A DNA stretch of 64,000 nucleotides from Pseudomonas cichorii. Its GTDB lineage: Bacteria; Pseudomonadota; Gammaproteobacteria; Pseudomonadales; Pseudomonadaceae. Below the pieces are notes generated by a model. The model had not been told where the DNA came from. It saw nothing but the letters and a program-made list of their open reading frames with translations, and did not search any database. Location of the stretch: positions 4,826,001 through 4,890,000 of the forward strand of contig NZ_CP074349.1 of the NCBI RefSeq assembly GCF_018343775.1, written 5' to 3'. Shown piece by piece: positions 41,696-49,984 of the stretch (the first letter of the stretch is position 1; each line of letters begins with the position of its first letter). Position numbers and translations under genes: made by a program.

Positions 41696-42010
41696 ATGAC
41701 CATCGACCTCGACGAAATAATAAAAGCCCTGGCGCACCCCTTGCGCCGCGAGATCCTGACCTGGCTCAAGGATCCGCGAGCCAGCTTTCCGACTCAGGAA
41801 TACTCCATCGAACACGGCGTGTGCGCCGGTCAGATCGATCAGCGTGCAGGGATGTCGCAATCCACGGTTTCAGCCCACCTCGCCACTCTGCAACGCGCAG
41901 GCCTGATCAGCAGCAAAAAGGTCGGGCAATGGCATTTCTTCAGACGCAATGAAGAAACCATCGAAGCCTTCGTCAAAGCCCTGGTGCAGGAACTGGACAA
42001 CCAGTCATGA
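41696..42010 (+). CDS. pyeR: ArsR-family repressor PyeR
   Basis: A 104-residue winged-helix protein. 'IIKALAHPLRREILTWLKDP' is the ArsR start, and 'GMSQSTVSAHLATLQRAGLISSKKVGQWHFFRRNEE' is the helix-turn-helix plus wing. No obvious metal-binding Cys pair; the single Cys is in 'HGVCAGQ'. In P. aeruginosa PyeR represses its own operon with the pyeM transporter and xenB, and the same gene order is found here. It overlaps pyeM by ATGA. Symbol given from context and similarity as I recall it. Confidence 0.82.
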   Translation: MTIDLDEIIKALAHPLRREILTWLKDPRASFPTQEYSIEHGVCAGQIDQRAGMSQSTVSAHLATLQRAGLISSKKVGQWHFFRRNEETIEAFVKALVQELDNQS

Positions 42011-43203
42011 CGCCCCAGCCCCCAAGGAGACGCCACGTGCCCTTTCCCTTACTTATTCTGGCCCTGAGCGCCTTTGCCATCGGCACCACTGAATTCGTCA
42101 TCATGGGCCTGCTGCCCAATGTCGCCGCCGACCTGGGTGTTTCGATCCCCGGCGCCGGCTGGCTGGTGACCGGTTATGCACTGGGGGTAGCCATAGGAGC
42201 CCCGTTCATGGCCCTGGCCACCGCCAAGTTGCCGCGCAAGGCCGCACTGGTCACGCTGATGGGTATTTTCATCATCGGTAATCTGCTCTGCGCGCTGGCC
42301 AGCGACTACGACGTGCTGATGTTCGCCCGTGTCGTCACAGCCCTGTGCCATGGCGCATTCTTCGGGATCGGTTCAGTGGTTGCCGCAGGCCTGGTCCCGG
42401 CCAACCGCCGCGCTTCTGCCGTAGCACTGATGTTTACCGGCCTGACGCTGGCCAACGTGCTGGGCGTGCCGCTGGGCACAGCACTGGGTCAATACGCGGG
42501 CTGGCGTTCGACCTTCTGGGCCGTGACCATTATCGGCGTCATTGCCTTCATCGGTCTGGTTCGCTTCCTGCCGGGCAACCGCGAGGAAGAAAAACTCGAC
42601 ATGCGTGCCGAACTGGCCGCACTCAAGGGCGCCGGTATCTGGCTGTCGCTGAGCATGACTGCCCTGTTCGCAGCGTCGGTATTCACCCTGTTCACTTACG
42701 TTGCGCCATTGCTGGGCGAAGTGACTGGCGTGTCGCCGAACGGCGTGACCTGGACCCTGCTGTTGATCGGCCTGGGCCTGACAGCGGGCAATGTCCTGGG
42801 CGGCAAGATGGCTGACCGCAGCATCCCGACCACCCTGATTGGCGTGTTCATCGCCATGGCTGTGATTTCCACCATCCTGAGCTGGAGCAGCGTGGCGCTG
42901 ATCCCGGCTGAAATCACCCTCTTCCTCTGGGCGGTTGCTGCCTTTGCCGCAGTGCCTGCCTTGCAGATCAATGTCGTGACCTTCGGCAAGGCCGCACCGA
43001 ATCTGGTATCGACCCTGAATATCGGCGCCTTCAACGTCGGCAATGCGCTGGGCGCGTGGGTCGGCGGCAGTGTCATCGCTCATGGCCTTGGCCTGACCAG
43101 CGTGCCACTGGCCGCAGCCGTGCTGGCCGTGCTTGCACTGCTGGTCACCCTGATTACTTTCCGCCAGACCGCCAATCCCGATCTGGCTCCTGCTACCAAC
43201 TGA
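42007..43203 (+). CDS. pyeM: MFS drug/sugar-type efflux transporter PyeM
   Basis: A 398-residue inner-membrane protein with about 12 hydrophobic segments, DHA1/AraJ-like. The start 'LLILALSAFAIGTTEFVIMGLLPNVAADLGVS' is typical of this group. The first cytoplasmic loop 'LATAKLPRKAALVTL' and the motif 'GVPLGTALGQYAGWRSTFW' are also standard. It overlaps pyeR by four bases and is followed 21 bases later by xenB. It probably exports a small organic compound, with PyeR as sensor. Confidence 0.85.
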   Translation: MTPQPPRRRHVPFPLLILALSAFAIGTTEFVIMGLLPNVAADLGVSIPGAGWLVTGYALGVAIGAPFMALATAKLPRKAALVTLMGIFIIGNLLCALASDYDVLMFARVVTALCHGAFFGIGSVVAAGLVPANRRASAVALMFTGLTLANVLGVPLGTALGQYAGWRSTFWAVTIIGVIAFIGLVRFLPGNREEEKLDMRAELAALKGAGIWLSLSMTALFAASVFTLFTYVAPLLGEVTGVSPNGVTWTLLLIGLGLTAGNVLGGKMADRSIPTTLIGVFIAMAVISTILSWSSVALIPAEITLFLWAVAAFAAVPALQINVVTFGKAAPNLVSTLNIGAFNVGNALGAWVGGSVIAHGLGLTSVPLAAAVLAVLALLVTLITFRQTANPDLAPATN

Positions 43204-43224
43204 TCATTTAAGAGGGTTCGACGC

Positions 43225-44274
43225 ATGACAACTATCTTTGACCCGATCACCGTGGGCGATCTGCAACTGCCTAACCGCATCATCATGGCGCCACTGACGC
43301 GCTGCCGCGCCGACGAAGGCCGCATACCGAATGCGATGATGGCCGAGTACTACGTACAGCGCGCCTCGGCAGGCCTGATCATCAGCGAAGCCACTTCGGT
43401 CACGCCGCTGGGCGTGGGTTACCCGGATACGCCAGGTATCTGGTCCAACGATCAGGTTCGCGGCTGGAGCAATATCACCAAGGCGGTACATGGCGCCGGT
43501 GGCCGCATTGTCATGCAACTGTGGCACGTAGGGCGTATTTCCCACCCTTCGTACCTGAACGACGAAACACCTGTAGCACCGAGCGCAATCAAGCCGGCTG
43601 GCCATGTGAGCCTGCTGCGTCCCAAGTCCGACTTCGTGACACCTCGCGCGCTGGAACTGGCGGAAATCGGTGATGTGATAGAGGCCTACCGGGTCGGCGC
43701 AGAAAACGCCAAGGCTGCCGGTTTCGATGGCGTGGAGCTGCATGCCGCCAACGGTTACCTGATCGATCAGTTCCTGCAGACCAGCACCAACCAGCGCAAC
43801 GACCAATACGGCGGCACTCTGGAAAACCGTGCCCGTCTTTTGCTGGAAGTCACCGACGCAATCATCGAAATCTGGGGCCCGGGCCGTGTCGGTGTGCATC
43901 TGGCACCACGCGCCGACCTGCATGACATGGGCGACGACAACCTGGCCGAAACCTTCGGCTATGTAGCGACTGAACTGGGCAAGCGCGGCATCGCATTCCT
44001 GTGCTCCCGGGAAAAGGAAGCAGGCGACAGCCTCGGGCCGCAACTCAAGAAAGCCTTTGGTGGCGTTTACATCGCCAACGAAAGATTCACCAAGGCCAGC
44101 AGTAATGCCTGGCTGGCAGAAGGCAAGGCCGATGCCGTGGCCTTCGGTGTGCCTTATATCGCCAACCCGGATCTGGTAGAGCGCCTGGAAAAGGATGCTC
44201 CGCTGAACCCGGCCATTCCTGAAACCTTCTACGGCAAAGGCCCGGTTGGCTATATCGATTACCCACGCCTGTAA
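43225..44274 (+). CDS. xenB: Old yellow enzyme family alkene/nitro reductase
   Basis: A 349-residue FMN enzyme of the NemA/XenB group, reducing activated C=C bonds and nitro compounds with NADPH. Visible are 'NRIIMAPLTRCRA', 'LIISEATSVTPLGVGY', 'QLWHVGRISHP', the active-site pair in 'GVELHAANGYLIDQFLQ' (H-x-x-N), and 'GGTLENRARLLLEV'. The C-terminus 'GYIDYPRL' is usual. Third gene of the pyeR-pyeM-xenB operon, followed by a terminator. Confidence 0.9.
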   Translation: MTTIFDPITVGDLQLPNRIIMAPLTRCRADEGRIPNAMMAEYYVQRASAGLIISEATSVTPLGVGYPDTPGIWSNDQVRGWSNITKAVHGAGGRIVMQLWHVGRISHPSYLNDETPVAPSAIKPAGHVSLLRPKSDFVTPRALELAEIGDVIEAYRVGAENAKAAGFDGVELHAANGYLIDQFLQTSTNQRNDQYGGTLENRARLLLEVTDAIIEIWGPGRVGVHLAPRADLHDMGDDNLAETFGYVATELGKRGIAFLCSREKEAGDSLGPQLKKAFGGVYIANERFTKASSNAWLAEGKADAVAFGVPYIANPDLVERLEKDAPLNPAIPETFYGKGPVGYIDYPRL

Positions 44275-44290
44275 TCACAAAAAACACCAC

Positions 44291-44323
44291 AAAGCCCTGA
44301 CTCGAAAGAGCCAGGGCTTTTTT
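44291..44323 (+). terminator. Terminator of the pyeR-pyeM-xenB operon
   Basis: AAAGCCCTGACTC, GAAA loop, GAGCCAGGGCTTT, then T residues: a 13-bp stem with one mismatch. It may also act on the minus strand for the gene ending at 44342. Confidence 0.92.
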
Positions 44324-44341
44324 GCATCAGAACACTTTTAC

Positions 44342-45118
44342 TTACTTTGTACTTTCAACAGAGCCCTGCACATTACCGTCTGCATCCGTGATCGTGCCAT
44401 CGGCCAACTTCCAGCGACCATCCGGATACTTCACCGAACCATCGGCCAGCAACCAGGTGCCATCTTTATACAGATAGCTACCATCGACATACTGCGTGGT
44501 GCCATCGGCATGCACGATAGTACCGTCCACGTTCTGCACGGTGCCGTCAGGGCTGGTGACCGATTGCCCTTGCGCATCGGCAACACTCCCATTGGGATAA
44601 GTGACGGTCCCGTTGGGGTTGAATACGCTATTGAGCGGATGGACCAATTGCAGAACACCCGTTGCCGTATTGATTACGTTCAATGTTGTTTCCAGACGCG
44701 ATGGTCGCACTGGAGCAGGCGGCAGACTTGAAGCATTGATGCTGGGCGCAGAGCCGCTGAAAACCGGTGTTGGCGGGACCGGGCTGACTGCAGGCTTTTT
44801 AGCTGTCGGCTTGACGGGCAGAACAGGCTTGACCGGCGGCTTGGTCGGTAGTGTCGGTTTGACCGGAGGCTTGGGAGGTGCCACTGGCTTGACCGGAGGC
44901 TGTTTCGGTTTGGTAGGAAACTTCGGTGGCTTGGTGGGAGGCCAGCCTGGCTTGGGTGGTTTTATCCCCACGCGGGGCCTTTGCTGCAAATCTGCAAGCT
45001 TGTCCGGCCCCGCAGGAACACCCACAACGTCACTATAATCGTCAGAACTTTTAAAACTTTCCTCAGCCCTGTTCGATACTTTATTTTCGACGCCTTTCAT
45101 ACTCTTGATTCCATTCAT
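44342..45118 (-). CDS. Proline/lysine-rich protein with DGT repeats, unknown function
   Basis: A 258-residue low-complexity protein. Residues about 52-118 are a P-x-K-P-rich rod ('KPPKPGWPPTKPPKFP', 'KPPVKPTLPTKPPVKP'). Residues about 155-250 are a run of short D-G-(T/S) repeats every 8 residues or so ('SPDGTVQNVDGTIVHADGT', 'YKDGTWLLADGSVKYPDG'), resembling a beta-solenoid or the MORN-like repeat of surface proteins. There is no signal peptide. An AGGAG lies 7 bases before the start. The upstream region is very AT-rich for this genome, which hints at transfer and MvaT-type silencing. A surface or secreted protein is possible; no function can be assigned. Confidence 0.65.
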   Translation of the reverse strand: MNGIKSMKGVENKVSNRAEESFKSSDDYSDVVGVPAGPDKLADLQQRPRVGIKPPKPGWPPTKPPKFPTKPKQPPVKPVAPPKPPVKPTLPTKPPVKPVLPVKPTAKKPAVSPVPPTPVFSGSAPSINASSLPPAPVRPSRLETTLNVINTATGVLQLVHPLNSVFNPNGTVTYPNGSVADAQGQSVTSPDGTVQNVDGTIVHADGTTQYVDGSYLYKDGTWLLADGSVKYPDGRWKLADGTITDADGNVQGSVESTK

Positions 45119-45396
45119 TATTTAAACTCCTATTTAAAACCGCACCTCCACAGTAATACCTGCCACCCAATATTTCGTATATTTATTTATTGAGTGAGAT
45201 ATTTTTACTTAACAAATTCAAACAAGAAACTCATTAAAAACAAAAATCGATTACTTATAAAAAACCGTCTAACCCTAATTAAAACGCGCACGAAAGAGTG
45301 CCTTTGCGCACTGTTCAAGCGCCTGTCACTGTCCCAAGGCGAGAACCTGAAATCGACCTGCCCCGCGACAAAGTTGCCACGGGGCAGGCCTGAACC
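45119..45396. other. AT-rich intergenic region with a hairpin
   Basis: The stretch 45119-45290 is strikingly AT-rich (long A and T runs) compared with its surroundings and should contain the promoter of the repeat protein. Near its other end CCTGCCCCG/CGGGGCAGG (45357-45388) forms a 9-bp stem just past the stop of the coiled-coil gene, likely part of that gene's transcript end, though it lacks a T tract. No ORF of note. Confidence 0.55.
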
Positions 45397-46257
45397 TTAT
45401 CGACTGGCGTTGACCTGCTGCGACAACGTCTGGATCTGGCTGGTCAGGGTGTTGATGCTGCGGGTCACCTGAGCGCGGAAGGCATCGAACTCGGCAGTAT
45501 TGCCAGCACTGGCCGCCACAGGTGCCGGGCGGTTTTCCTGTTCGCTCTTGAGCACCACAAGGTCCTGTTCAAGGCGCTCGATGGCCGCTGACGGGTTGCC
45601 CTGTTTTTTCAGAGTCGCTACATCGGCACTCAGGCTCTTGAGCTGGGTGTCTAACTTGGCCTGATCGCTCTGGGCAGCTTTGAGGTCCGGCAATGCGGTC
45701 TTGAGGGCTGTCAGTTCGATAGCGACGTTCTTGAGCTGTTCCTGCAACTGCGCATTGTCATGCTGTTGCTGCGCAGCTTGTGTGGATATCTGCTCCAGAC
45801 GCTTGTCCAGGCTGGTTTGCTGCCCTTCGACACCTGCGCGTTGCTTGTCCTGATCTTCCAGTTGCGCTTCAAGAAGCTTGATGCGCTGCTTGAGGGCTTC
45901 GCCATCGCTGCTCAGGGATTCGGTCGCGACCACCTTGCCGGAAATATCCTGTAGGCGACCGGCCGCTTCCTCGCTGATGCGGGCAAAACTTTCCTGGGTC
46001 GCGACCAGTTGCTGTTCCATCAGGGAAACCTGCTGGAAGCTCCACCAGCCCAGACCACAGAACGCAATGAACAAAGCGCCCACCAAAGCCCAGAGCGGAC
46101 CGGTGCTCGGCCCTTTGACCTTGACCACCGGCGTGGTGCGCGAGTGCACAGTCGTGCGTTCACGAGCCCCTTTGGTAGGGACGAAATCATCGTCATCGTC
46201 GTCCTTGGCACTGAGGTTCGGAACGTCATCGACGTCGTCGTATGGATCGTTACGCAT
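45397..46257 (-). CDS. Single-pass membrane protein with long coiled coil
   Basis: A 286-residue protein. The acidic N-terminal tail ('DDVDDVPNLSAKDDDDDDF') faces the cytoplasm, one membrane helix lies near residues 55-75 ('GPLWALVGALFIAFCGLGWW'), and about 180 residues of heptad-rich coiled coil extend into the periplasm ('LEAQLEDQDKQRAGVEGQQ'). The frame opens at 46290 but the likely start is MRNDPYDD at 46257. Pseudomonas homologues are sometimes labelled ATPase, but no Walker motif is present. Its position beside the epimerase gene seems conserved; function unknown. Confidence 0.7.
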   Translation of the reverse strand: MRNDPYDDVDDVPNLSAKDDDDDDFVPTKGARERTTVHSRTTPVVKVKGPSTGPLWALVGALFIAFCGLGWWSFQQVSLMEQQLVATQESFARISEEAAGRLQDISGKVVATESLSSDGEALKQRIKLLEAQLEDQDKQRAGVEGQQTSLDKRLEQISTQAAQQQHDNAQLQEQLKNVAIELTALKTALPDLKAAQSDQAKLDTQLKSLSADVATLKKQGNPSAAIERLEQDLVVLKSEQENRPAPVAASAGNTAEFDAFRAQVTRSINTLTSQIQTLSQQVNASR

Positions 46258-46323
46258 GGGTAACCCTTTAAAAGAAACGGTTGAAACCAAAGTTGCGCAG
46301 TATAACCGGGCTCTGTTGCCGTT

Positions 46324-47322
46324 TCAGCGCGAACCACCCTGCTGGGCCGACCACCAGCCACAGAACTCATCCAGCGCAGTCCATAGGCTGACTCTGGGCT
46401 GGTAATCCAGATAATGCCTGGCCCGGCTGATATCAAGCGTGAAATCCTTGTTCATGACCTGCATACCCAACCTCGACAGCGTGGGTTCAGGTCGACCCGG
46501 CCACAACAGGCATGCGCCTTCGTTGATCGCCGCGGCGGTATACGCCAACCGGTATGAGCGATAGCGCGTGACCTGAGGCAACTGCATCTGGCGCATCACA
46601 TAGTTGATGGCATCCCACAGCGGGACCGGCGCACCATTGCTGATGTTATAGGCCTTGCCCAGCGCCGACCCGGTTGCCAGCAGGCTGCTTAACATGGCGT
46701 CGTTAAGATTCTGCATGCTGGTGAAATCCACCACGTTCAGGCCATTGCCCACGATTGCCAGACGCTTCTTGCGCTGCATGTGCAGCAGGCGCGGGAAAAT
46801 GCTGGTGTCGCCCGCACCCGTGACAAAACGCGGCCGCAAGGCGATGACTTCAAGCCCGAACTCTTCAGCGCCAAACACCTTTTGCTCGGCCAGGTACTTG
46901 GTGCTGGCGTAGTGATTGTTCAAGCGCCTTGGCACTTGCTCTTCCTTGATGTCGCGGTGCGAACGTCCGTCGAAATAGATCGAAGGTGACGAGAGATGGA
47001 CAAGCCGTCGCACTCTTTGTTTCAGACAGGCCTCGACAATGTTTTCGGTGAGCTGCACGTTGCCCTGGACGAAATCCTGGCGAGTCCCCCATAAACCGAC
47101 CGCACCGGCGCAATGCACCACGGCCTCCACGTCATGACACAAGGCCTTGACCAGTTCCGGGTCCGCCAGATCACCCTGGATGAACTCGGCGCCGCGTCGT
47201 ACCAGATGCTCGACACCTTCGGCCCGACGGCCATTGATGCGCACGCTCATGCCCTGCTCCAGAGCGAAGCGCGCAAAGCGTCCGCCGATGAAGCCGCTTG
47301 CGCCGGTGACCAGAATCTTCAT
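46324..47322 (-). CDS. NAD-dependent epimerase / 3-beta-hydroxysteroid dehydrogenase-like protein
   Basis: A 332-residue extended short-chain dehydrogenase. It has the nucleotide-binding 'LVTGASGFIGGRFARF' (G-x-x-G-x-x-G), 'GDLADPELV', and the catalytic Ser and Tyr-x-x-x-Lys in 'VHLSSPSIYF' and 'NHYASTKYLAEQ'. The C-terminal part is of the 3-beta-HSD/NSDHL-like type. Substrate unknown; sterol-like lipids, hopanoid precursors or sugars are possibilities. It lies 36 bases after argP in the same direction and may share its transcript. Confidence 0.82.
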   Translation of the reverse strand: MKILVTGASGFIGGRFARFALEQGMSVRINGRRAEGVEHLVRRGAEFIQGDLADPELVKALCHDVEAVVHCAGAVGLWGTRQDFVQGNVQLTENIVEACLKQRVRRLVHLSSPSIYFDGRSHRDIKEEQVPRRLNNHYASTKYLAEQKVFGAEEFGLEVIALRPRFVTGAGDTSIFPRLLHMQRKKRLAIVGNGLNVVDFTSMQNLNDAMLSSLLATGSALGKAYNISNGAPVPLWDAINYVMRQMQLPQVTRYRSYRLAYTAAAINEGACLLWPGRPEPTLSRLGMQVMNKDFTLDISRARHYLDYQPRVSLWTALDEFCGWWSAQQGGSR

Positions 47323-47358
47323 TTACCGCTCCCACATTTCATATGTCTGCACTGACGC

Positions 47359-48258
47359 TCACTTGTCGTTCAGGGGCACCAGCCACTTGCTCGCCTGCTG
47401 CACCAGGTTCTCAGTGAGGCGCGTCAGCAATTGCCCGCCATTGCGCCAGTGGTGCCAATACAAGGGCACATCGATGTAGCGTTCAGGCACCAGTTCGCGC
47501 AGCGAGCCTTGCTGCAATTGCGTCTGCACCTGCAACTCGGGCACCAGCCCCCAGCCGACACCCGCCTCTATCATCCGCACAAACCCTTCGGACGAAGGGC
47601 ACAGATGATGCTCGAAACCGCCCTCGCACCCAAGCAGGGCAAGGTAGCGGTGCTGTAAAAAGTCATCGGGGCCAAACACAAGGGCCGCTGAACGCATCAG
47701 CTTTTCAGGGCTGACGCCTTCGGCGAAATACCGTTCGATGAACGCCGGGCTGGCCAGCGCACGATAGCGCATGGCACCCAGCAACTGGCTGCGGGCGCCG
47801 GCCACCGGTCGCTCGCTGCCACACAGGCAGGCGGCCACTTCACCGGCGCGCATGCGCTTGAGGCCGACGTCCTGATCCTCGACCACCAGATCCAGCAACA
47901 GACGTTGCTCGGCACAGAAGGCACCCACTGTCGGCGCCCACCAGGTCGCCAGACTGTCGGCATTGATCGCGATGCGCAGCCGTTCAGGCAGGCCATTTTC
48001 GTCCAGCGCAGGCACCAGGCCTTGCAGGTCACGTTCCAGCAGACGCACCTGCTGCACGTGGTTGAGCAGGCGTCTGCCGATATCGGTAGGCGTGGGTGGC
48101 GTGGCCCGTACCAGCACCGGCTGGCCAATGCGCGCTTCAAGCAGCTTGATGCGTTGCGAGACGGCCGACTGGGACAACCCCAATACCTGAGCGGCACGTT
48201 CAAAACCTGCCTGCTCAATGACAGCCGCCAGGGCTGACAGTAACTTGTAATCGAACAT
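47359..48258 (-). CDS. argP: LysR-type regulator ArgP (IciA)
   Basis: A 299-residue LysR-family regulator. The helix-turn-helix is 'LLSALAAVIEQAGFERAAQVLGLSQSAVSQRIKLLEARIGQPVLVR', followed by the usual effector domain. The frame runs much further upstream, but ATG 48258 with AGGAAAA ahead gives the standard N-terminus MFDYKLLSAL. It is divergent from the argO exporter gene across 96 bases. This is the classic layout in which ArgP senses arginine/lysine and controls export. Confidence 0.9.
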   Translation of the reverse strand: MFDYKLLSALAAVIEQAGFERAAQVLGLSQSAVSQRIKLLEARIGQPVLVRATPPTPTDIGRRLLNHVQQVRLLERDLQGLVPALDENGLPERLRIAINADSLATWWAPTVGAFCAEQRLLLDLVVEDQDVGLKRMRAGEVAACLCGSERPVAGARSQLLGAMRYRALASPAFIERYFAEGVSPEKLMRSAALVFGPDDFLQHRYLALLGCEGGFEHHLCPSSEGFVRMIEAGVGWGLVPELQVQTQLQQGSLRELVPERYIDVPLYWHHWRNGGQLLTRLTENLVQQASKWLVPLNDK

Positions 48259-48354
48259 CAGTTTTCCTAATGAGGAATCAGGAATATTTGTTTTTCTTAT
48301 ACACCCAGAGGCCAGACAATCGCTACCTCTCCTCGGCATTGCGGAATTCATTTC

Positions 48355-48957
48355 ATGTGGCAAAGTTACTTCAACGGCCTGTTGGTCGCGGGCGGCCTGA
48401 TCATGGCCATCGGTGCACAGAATGCTTTTGTCCTGGCACAGGGACTGAGACGCGAACACCACGTGCCGGTGGCGATGCTGTGTATCCTCTGCGATGCGAT
48501 TCTCGTCGCTGTAGGGGTTTTCGGTCTGGCGAATGTCCTGGTGCAGAACCCGACCTTGCTGGCGATCGCACGCTGGGGCGGCGTGATCTTCCTGACCTGG
48601 TACGGCGTGCAGGCCTTGCGTCGCGCCTGTTCGCGCCAGAGCCTTGAGCAAAGTGCGACCGCTGGCCAAAGATCGCGTCGTGCAGTGCTGCTCAGCGCTC
48701 TGGCAGTCACGCTGCTCAATCCGCACGTGTATCTCGATACGGTCCTGCTGATCGGCTCGCTGGGTGCGCAGCAAAGTGCGCCAGGCGCCTATGTCGCCGG
48801 TGCCGCCAGCGCTTCGTTTCTGTGGTTCTCGACCCTCGCCATCGGCGCGGCCTGGCTTGCCCCATGGCTGGCACGCCCGGCTACGTGGAGGCTGCTCGAT
48901 CTGATGGTGGCAGTGATGATGTTCAGTGTGGCGGCACAATTGATCAGGGCTGACTGA
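48355..48957 (+). CDS. argO: LysE/ArgO-family amino acid exporter
   Basis: A 200-residue inner-membrane protein with about six hydrophobic helices. 'GLIMAIGAQNAFVLAQGLRREH' is the signature of LysE/ArgO exporters, and 'LAVTLLNPHVYLDTVLLIGSLG' is the second conserved segment with its N-P-H. It would export arginine or other basic amino acids under ArgP control. Divergent from argP. Confidence 0.9.
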   Translation: MWQSYFNGLLVAGGLIMAIGAQNAFVLAQGLRREHHVPVAMLCILCDAILVAVGVFGLANVLVQNPTLLAIARWGGVIFLTWYGVQALRRACSRQSLEQSATAGQRSRRAVLLSALAVTLLNPHVYLDTVLLIGSLGAQQSAPGAYVAGAASASFLWFSTLAIGAAWLAPWLARPATWRLLDLMVAVMMFSVAAQLIRAD

Positions 48958-49160
48958 AAGGCTTTTCCTTTTAGTGATAAATGGATACAACGGCTCTGGA
49001 ACCTTTATCCCACACACTTGTTGCGTGGTTAAGCCGAAGGCCCGGTGCTATGATCCGGGGTCTGCGCCGCAAAAGAGTAAAAACTCCCGGTGCATGCTGT
49101 ATACGGCCGCCCGTGATCGGCCTTGCGATTACCGCAATCGACCTGATAAGGAGATGAACC
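48958..49160. promoter_or_regulatory. Upstream region of sodB
   Basis: About 200 bases between argO and sodB. AAGGAG lies 9 bases ahead of the sodB start. No clear Fur box was found by eye. Confidence 0.4.
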
Positions 49161-49742
49161 ATGGCTTTTGAATTGCCACCTCTGCCCTACGCAAAAGACG
49201 CTCTGGTGCCGCACCTTACTGCTGAGACGCTGGAATATCACCACGACAAGCACCACAACACCTATGTCGTGAACCTGAACAACCTGGTGCCAGGCACCGA
49301 GTTTGAAGGCAAGACTCTGGAAGAAATCATCAAGACTTCTTCGGGCGGCATCTTCAACAACGCCGCTCAGGTCTGGAACCACACGTTCTACTGGGAATGC
49401 CTGTCGCCAAATGGCGGCGGCGAGCCAACCGGCGCTCTGGCCGATGCCATCACCGCTGCATTCGGCTCCTTCGAGAAATTCAAGGAAGAGTTCAGCAAAA
49501 CCGCCATCGGCACTTTCGGTTCCGGTTGGGGCTGGCTGGTGAAGAAAGCTGACGGTTCCCTGGCTCTGGCCAGCACCATCGGTGCAGGCAACCCGCTGAC
49601 CAGCGGCGACACCCCGCTGCTGACCTGCGACGTCTGGGAACACGCTTACTACATCGACTACCGCAACCTGCGTCCGAAGTACGTCGAAGCGTTCTGGAAC
49701 CTGGTGAACTGGGACTTCGTGGCCAAGCAATACGCTGCCTGA
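49161..49742 (+). CDS. sodB: Iron superoxide dismutase
   Basis: A 193-residue cytoplasmic enzyme that converts superoxide to oxygen and hydrogen peroxide. Metal ligands are visible in '[13 protein letters not shown]', '[16 protein letters not shown]' and '[17 protein letters not shown]' (Asp and His). The '[14 protein letters not shown]' segment is of the Fe type rather than Mn. Length is exactly that of bacterial FeSOD. Terminator follows at 49757. Confidence 0.97.
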   Translation: MAFELPPLPYAKDALVPHLTAETLEYHHDKHHNTYVVNLNNLVPGTEFEGKTLEEIIKTSSGGIFNNAAQVWNHTFYWECLSPNGGGEPTGALADAITAAFGSFEKFKEEFSKTAIGTFGSGWGWLVKKADGSLALASTIGAGNPLTSGDTPLLTCDVWEHAYYIDYRNLRPKYVEAFWNLVNWDFVAKQYAA

Positions 49743-49756
49743 TTCCTGCTGTTTAC

Positions 49757-49788
49757 AAAAAACCCGGCCATGCCGGGTTTTTTATTGT
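49757..49788 (+). terminator. Terminator of sodB
   Basis: AAAAACCCGGC, CAT loop, GCCGGGTTTTTT: a short strong hairpin with T tail 15 bases after the stop. Confidence 0.92.
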
Positions 49789-49984
49789 GTGCCATTCAGT
49801 CCTTTGATTTAAAAAGAAATACTGCGCCCTCCAGACCGACCTTGTCCGCCCTCCCGAATCCCGCCGGTAAATATCCTTCGCTTGCTATCGTTTTCATCAA
49901 CGAAGACCCCGCCACTCAAGGCCTGCGTACCATCAATACGCTATTACGAGTGCAGACGTTCGCAACCAACAAGGGACTTACTCC

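Noticed and set aside
47359..49017. 552-codon frame for argP
   Set aside because: The N-terminal 250 codons are the shadow of argO; the LysR start MFDYKLLSAL with its ribosome site is at 48258.
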